From: Novosphingobium sp.
Lineage (GTDB): Bacteria > Pseudomonadota > Alphaproteobacteria > Sphingomonadales > Sphingomonadaceae
Length of the DNA: 64,000 nucleotides
Assembly: GCA_024236235.1 (NCBI GenBank)
Contig: JACKKV010000005.1
Span: 83,609-147,608, forward strand
Direction: 5' to 3'
This document shows positions 61,140 to 64,000 of this stretch, in pieces. The position numbers were made by a program, and so were the translations under genes. The notes under the pieces were generated by a model, which searched no databases, had not been told where the DNA came from, and worked only from the letters and a program-made list of their open reading frames with translations. Position 1 is the stretch's first letter; every line of letters begins with the position of its first letter.

Positions 61140-62119
61140 GCGGTGAAACACCCGCCGCGCGCGCGCGCGGACCGTCCCTGCCCCACGCTGGACAGCAGGT
61201 GAACTTCTGCGAGGTTCTGTTGCGTGACGGGCTGCAAAGCTGGCCGGAATTTATCCCGACTTCCGACAAGATTCGGCTGGTCGAGGCAATTGCGCGCGCT
61301 GGCGTTCCCGAAATCGATCTCGCATCATTCGTTTCGCAGAAGCTCGTCCCGCAGTTTGCAGACCGGCTCGAACTTCTCGCCGCCATTGATCCTCACTTTC
61401 GGATCAGAGTCCTCGCGGTCAACGACAAGGGGGTGCAGGCCGCGATTGAGGCGCATCGCCAGGTTCGCCCGATCGACATATGCGGCATCCCCTTCTCCGT
61501 CAGCGAACCGCACAACCTCGCCAACCTGCGGCGAAACCACGCCGATCATCGCCTTGCCGTGGCGGCCATGGTTGCAGAGCTGCAAGCCGCAGGGATCAGG
61601 CCACTGATCGGCGTGGCCACGGCCTTCGGCTGTCCGATCAGGGGCCGCATCGAGTCACGGGAAACGCTTGATCTGGCGCATTGGGCGTATGATCTTGGAG
61701 TCCGGGACATCATGTTTGGCGACACCACCGGCCTTGCCGAACCGGTTGCTGTGGCTTCAGTCTTTTCGGCAGCGGCCGCAGGGCTGGAAGGCGTCAACCT
61801 GATCGCTCATTTCCACGATAATCGGGGCATCGGCATCGTCAATGCGCTGGCGGCGATCGGCGCGGGCGCAAGCACGGTCGATGCGTGTCTTGGCGGGCTG
61901 GGCGGTGAACCCAGAGGCATTGAACTCGGCCTGAGCGGTGACCAGGGCAATGTGGTGAGCGAGGATCTCGTCAACGTGCTCACGGCTATTGGCGCAAACA
62001 CCGGAATCGACCCACAGGCACTGGTCGAAGCGGGGGCGCTGGCCGAAGACATTCTCAAGCGCCAACTGCTGAGCAAGGTTCAGCGTTCCGGGCTTGGCAG
62101 GTTTGCGGAGGCGGAATGA
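61136..62119 (+). CDS. DRE-TIM metallolyase family protein (HMG-CoA lyase-like)
   Basis: A 327-residue TIM-barrel protein related to 3-hydroxy-3-methylglutaryl-CoA lyase. NFCEVLLRDGLQSW holds the catalytic R-D-x-x-Q and metal Asp, and AHFHDNRG holds metal His residues. The loop that in HMG-CoA lyase reads GLGGCPYA is GLGGEPRG here, so the conserved catalytic Cys is Glu. It therefore probably cleaves a related 3-hydroxy acyl-CoA or catalyses an aldol step with different chemistry. GTG start, overlapping the cyclase stop (GTGA). Confidence 0.83.
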   Translation: MSGETPAARARGPSLPHAGQQVNFCEVLLRDGLQSWPEFIPTSDKIRLVEAIARAGVPEIDLASFVSQKLVPQFADRLELLAAIDPHFRIRVLAVNDKGVQAAIEAHRQVRPIDICGIPFSVSEPHNLANLRRNHADHRLAVAAMVAELQAAGIRPLIGVATAFGCPIRGRIESRETLDLAHWAYDLGVRDIMFGDTTGLAEPVAVASVFSAAAAGLEGVNLIAHFHDNRGIGIVNALAAIGAGASTVDACLGGLGGEPRGIELGLSGDQGNVVSEDLVNVLTAIGANTGIDPQALVEAGALAEDILKRQLLSKVQRSGLGRFAEAE

Positions 62120-62880
62120 GCATGGGAGATGTTTTACTGACACGCCAGGAGCATGTCGCAGTCATCACGCTCGACAACCCGGAAAAGCACAATGCCGTCG
62201 ATGCCCCAATGCGCGAAAAACTCGCCGCCATTTACCAGTGCATCGAAGAGGACGAAGGGTTGCGCGTCGCAGTCATTCGTGGTGCAGGCGGCAAGTCATT
62301 CTGCGCAGGCGGCTCGATTGACAGCTATCTTGAGCAGGGCGCCTTTGGGCCGCAAGGGACCGGTGTGCCGCCGATTCCGCGTCCCTGGCCAGCAAGCAAA
62401 CCCTATATCGCGGCGATCAATGGCTACGCGCTTGGCGGCGGCTTCGCGCTTGCGCTCGCATGCGACCTCCGGGTGGTGGGAGAAAGCGCGCGCATCGGTC
62501 CATCCGGCCTGAAGCGCGGCACCGTACAGGGGGCGCAGACCATTTCGCGCCTTACCCGCCTGGTCGGGATGAGCCGCGCAATGCAAATCCTGCTCCTTTC
62601 TCGCGAATTGACGGGATCAGAAGCAGCAATGGCCGGACTGGCCGAACTGGTCGCTGACGACATGGTTGAACGCCAGGCCATGGAATGGGCGCACACCATC
62701 GCCGGTTTCAGCCCATGGACAGTGGCGATGACCAAGCAACTCGTTATTGACGCCGCGCATTTGTCGCTTGAAGACGCGATTGCACAGGAAGATCGCGTGG
62801 CTGCAGAAGCCTATCGTCGCGATGACGCGCTGGAGGGTTTTCGCGCCTTCGCAGAACGCAGAAAGCCCGCCTTCAAATGA
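62116..62880 (+). CDS. Crotonase-fold protein lacking both hydratase glutamates
   Basis: A 254-residue enoyl-CoA hydratase-family protein with intact oxyanion loops (SFCAGGS, GYALGGGFALA). The two catalytic Glu positions of true hydratases are not Glu: the first region reads RIGPSGLKRG and the second AMQILLLSREL. It is therefore unlikely to be an ordinary hydratase; it may be an isomerase, dehydrogenase partner, hydrolase or ring-opening lyase. Overlaps its neighbours by four bases on each side. Confidence 0.83.
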   Translation: MSMGDVLLTRQEHVAVITLDNPEKHNAVDAPMREKLAAIYQCIEEDEGLRVAVIRGAGGKSFCAGGSIDSYLEQGAFGPQGTGVPPIPRPWPASKPYIAAINGYALGGGFALALACDLRVVGESARIGPSGLKRGTVQGAQTISRLTRLVGMSRAMQILLLSRELTGSEAAMAGLAELVADDMVERQAMEWAHTIAGFSPWTVAMTKQLVIDAAHLSLEDAIAQEDRVAAEAYRRDDALEGFRAFAERRKPAFK

Positions 62881-64000
62881 GCGGGCGGGCTTTGCCACTG
62901 GACGGAACCAGCGCAATCAGCCTTGCATCGCTGGGCCCTGGCCCATACGCAGCCATGCTGCTGGCCGATCTTGGCTGCGATGTCACCATCATTGATCGGA
63001 TTGATCCGGTGCAGACCTCCATGCCGCTTGATCGCGATCCGCGCCGACGGGGCCAGCGCAGCATTGCGATGGACCTGAAGCAGCCTGAAGCACGCGCGCT
63101 TCTTGACCGAATGATAAGTGATGCGGACGTCCTGATGGAAGGTATGCGGCCAGGCGCGGCCGAGAAAATCGGCCTTGCGCCCGCTCGCTGCGCAGATCTC
63201 AATCCCGGCCTGATATATGCGCGCATCACCGGTTGGGGGCAGGATGGGCCCCTTTCCCGCCAGGCTGGCCATGACATTAATTATATTGCGCTCAGCGGAG
63301 CTCTCCATGCCATGGGCGATGCAACCGTGCCACCGCCGGTTCCTCTTAATCTGTTGGGCGATTACGCGGGCGGCGGAATGTTTGTCGCGCTCGGGATCGT
63401 CTCCGCACTGTTCGAACGCACGCGGTCCGGCAAAGGCCAGGTGATTGACGGGGCCATTGTTGACGGGGTGGCCTCGCTCACCACCGCAACGCTCGGGATG
63501 CTTGCCGCAGGTCTGTGGGTTGGCCGGGCCAGCAATATCCTTGATGGCGGCGCGCCATTTTACCGGACATACCGCACGGCTGATGGCGGCTATATGGCGG
63601 TGGGGGCGATCGAACCCAAATTCTTCGCTGAACTGCTGAGCGGACTTGGTCTGGATTCGGCACAGTGGACACAGGATGACCGGACGCAATGGCCGAGAAT
63701 GACCGAAGCCATAGCAGATCGATTTGCTGCGCAGACACAATCCCATTGGGAAATGGTTTTTGACGGCAGCGATGCCTGTGTCAGCCCTGTACTGACCTTC
63801 GCTGAGGCCGCCAGCCATCCACATCACCGCACGCGCCAAACCTACTTCGCAGTGGACGGGATCATCCAGCCTGCGCCCGGGCCGAGGATGAACGGGGCCA
63901 ACGCACCCCCACCGCAAGGGATACCTGGCGCCGGGGCGCATTCGGACGAAATACTGGCCGCGCTGAACCTGTCGCCGACTGACATTGCCAATTTGCGGAA
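62877..64000 (+). CDS. CaiB/BaiF CoA-transferase family protein, AMACR-like (3' end outside window)
   Basis: The frame is open from ATG 62877 to the end of the window (about 374 residues, nearly full length). It matches alpha-methylacyl-CoA racemase: DLGCDVTIIDR, ITGWGQDGP, and the active-site GHDINYIALSG with the catalytic Asp. Such racemases interconvert 2-methylacyl-CoA epimers so that branched chains (steroid side chains, isoprenoids) can be beta-oxidised. That fits a branched substrate for this operon. Confidence 0.87.
   Translation, partial: MSGRALPLDGTSAISLASLGPGPYAAMLLADLGCDVTIIDRIDPVQTSMPLDRDPRRRGQRSIAMDLKQPEARALLDRMISDADVLMEGMRPGAAEKIGLAPARCADLNPGLIYARITGWGQDGPLSRQAGHDINYIALSGALHAMGDATVPPPVPLNLLGDYAGGGMFVALGIVSALFERTRSGKGQVIDGAIVDGVASLTTATLGMLAAGLWVGRASNILDGGAPFYRTYRTADGGYMAVGAIEPKFFAELLSGLGLDSAQWTQDDRTQWPRMTEAIADRFAAQTQSHWEMVFDGSDACVSPVLTFAEAASHPHHRTRQTYFAVDGIIQPAPGPRMNGANAPPPQGIPGAGAHSDEILAALNLSPTDIANLR

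Overview
ORGANISM AND CHARACTER. The window is GC-rich, densely packed (many 4-base ATGA overlaps) and almost wholly catabolic: 10 short-chain dehydrogenases (SDRs), two Rieske oxygenases, three cytochromes P450, two HsaA-like flavin monooxygenases, two luciferase-like monooxygenases, an FMO-type monooxygenase, an extradiol dioxygenase, two acyl-CoA dehydrogenases, two aldehyde dehydrogenases, enoyl-CoA hydratase-fold proteins, a CaiB-type racemase and many SnoaL/NTF2-fold proteins. This composition suggests a sphingomonad alphaproteobacterium (Novosphingobium/Sphingobium type). That is inferred from gene content, since no rRNA or tRNA gene was seen. I saw no transposase, integrase, CRISPR array or transporter. 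LAYOUT. 3-962: end of an LLM-class monooxygenase. 959-4316 (-): two SnoaL proteins, a KstD-like flavin dehydrogenase and an SDR. 4462-6434 (+): APH-fold kinase and SDR, closed by a strong hairpin. 6489-11184 (-): LLM monooxygenase, BKACE enzyme and a MalT/LuxR-type giant regulator. 11473-23777 (+): long operon with quinone-reductase-like MDR, SDRs, CoA ligase, FAH hydrolase, extradiol dioxygenase, two alpha/beta hydrolases, acyl-CoA dehydrogenase, split MaoC hydratase, VOC protein and SnoaL, ending at a bidirectional terminator; a deleted acyl-CoA dehydrogenase remnant lies in front. 24554-29787 (+): SnoaL, AveC-like membrane protein, membrane PQQ dehydrogenase, SDR and a tandem dimeric-barrel protein. 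29779-32137 (-): CYP101-like P450, small barrel protein and SDR, divergent from an HxlR regulator. 32686-34991 (-): sulfotransferase and DUF1214 protein. 35125-40082 (+): GMC oxidoreductase (frameshifted), aldehyde dehydrogenase, SnoaL, SDR and globin. 40119-53824: twin oxygenase island with [3Fe-4S]-type ferredoxin, two Rieske alpha/beta pairs, ferredoxin reductase, two HsaA-like monooxygenases, TetR, hydrolase, nitroreductase and two P450s. 54005-64000: a TetR-controlled module (ALDH, FMO, TetR; acyl-CoA dehydrogenase; divergent beta-oxidation operon running off the window end). HOW IT FITS TOGETHER. The genes describe oxidation of a hydrophobic, probably polycyclic or branched isoprenoid-like substrate: hydroxylation by P450/Rieske/flavin oxygenases, alcohol to acid conversion (PQQ, GMC, SDR, ALDH), Baeyer-Villiger or hydroxylase steps, ring cleavage (extradiol plus hydrolases), CoA activation and beta-oxidation with 2-methyl epimerisation. 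KstD-like, HsaA-like, CYP101-like and AMACR-like proteins point to steroids or terpenoids, but sequence alone does not identify the substrate. Best leads: a 17-base operator occurring twice in opposite orientation in the last module; an exact FNR/FixK box in the oxygenase island; a Tyr-variant [3Fe-4S] ferredoxin; a SnoaL/AveC-like/PQQ operon; and several enzymes lacking canonical catalytic residues.
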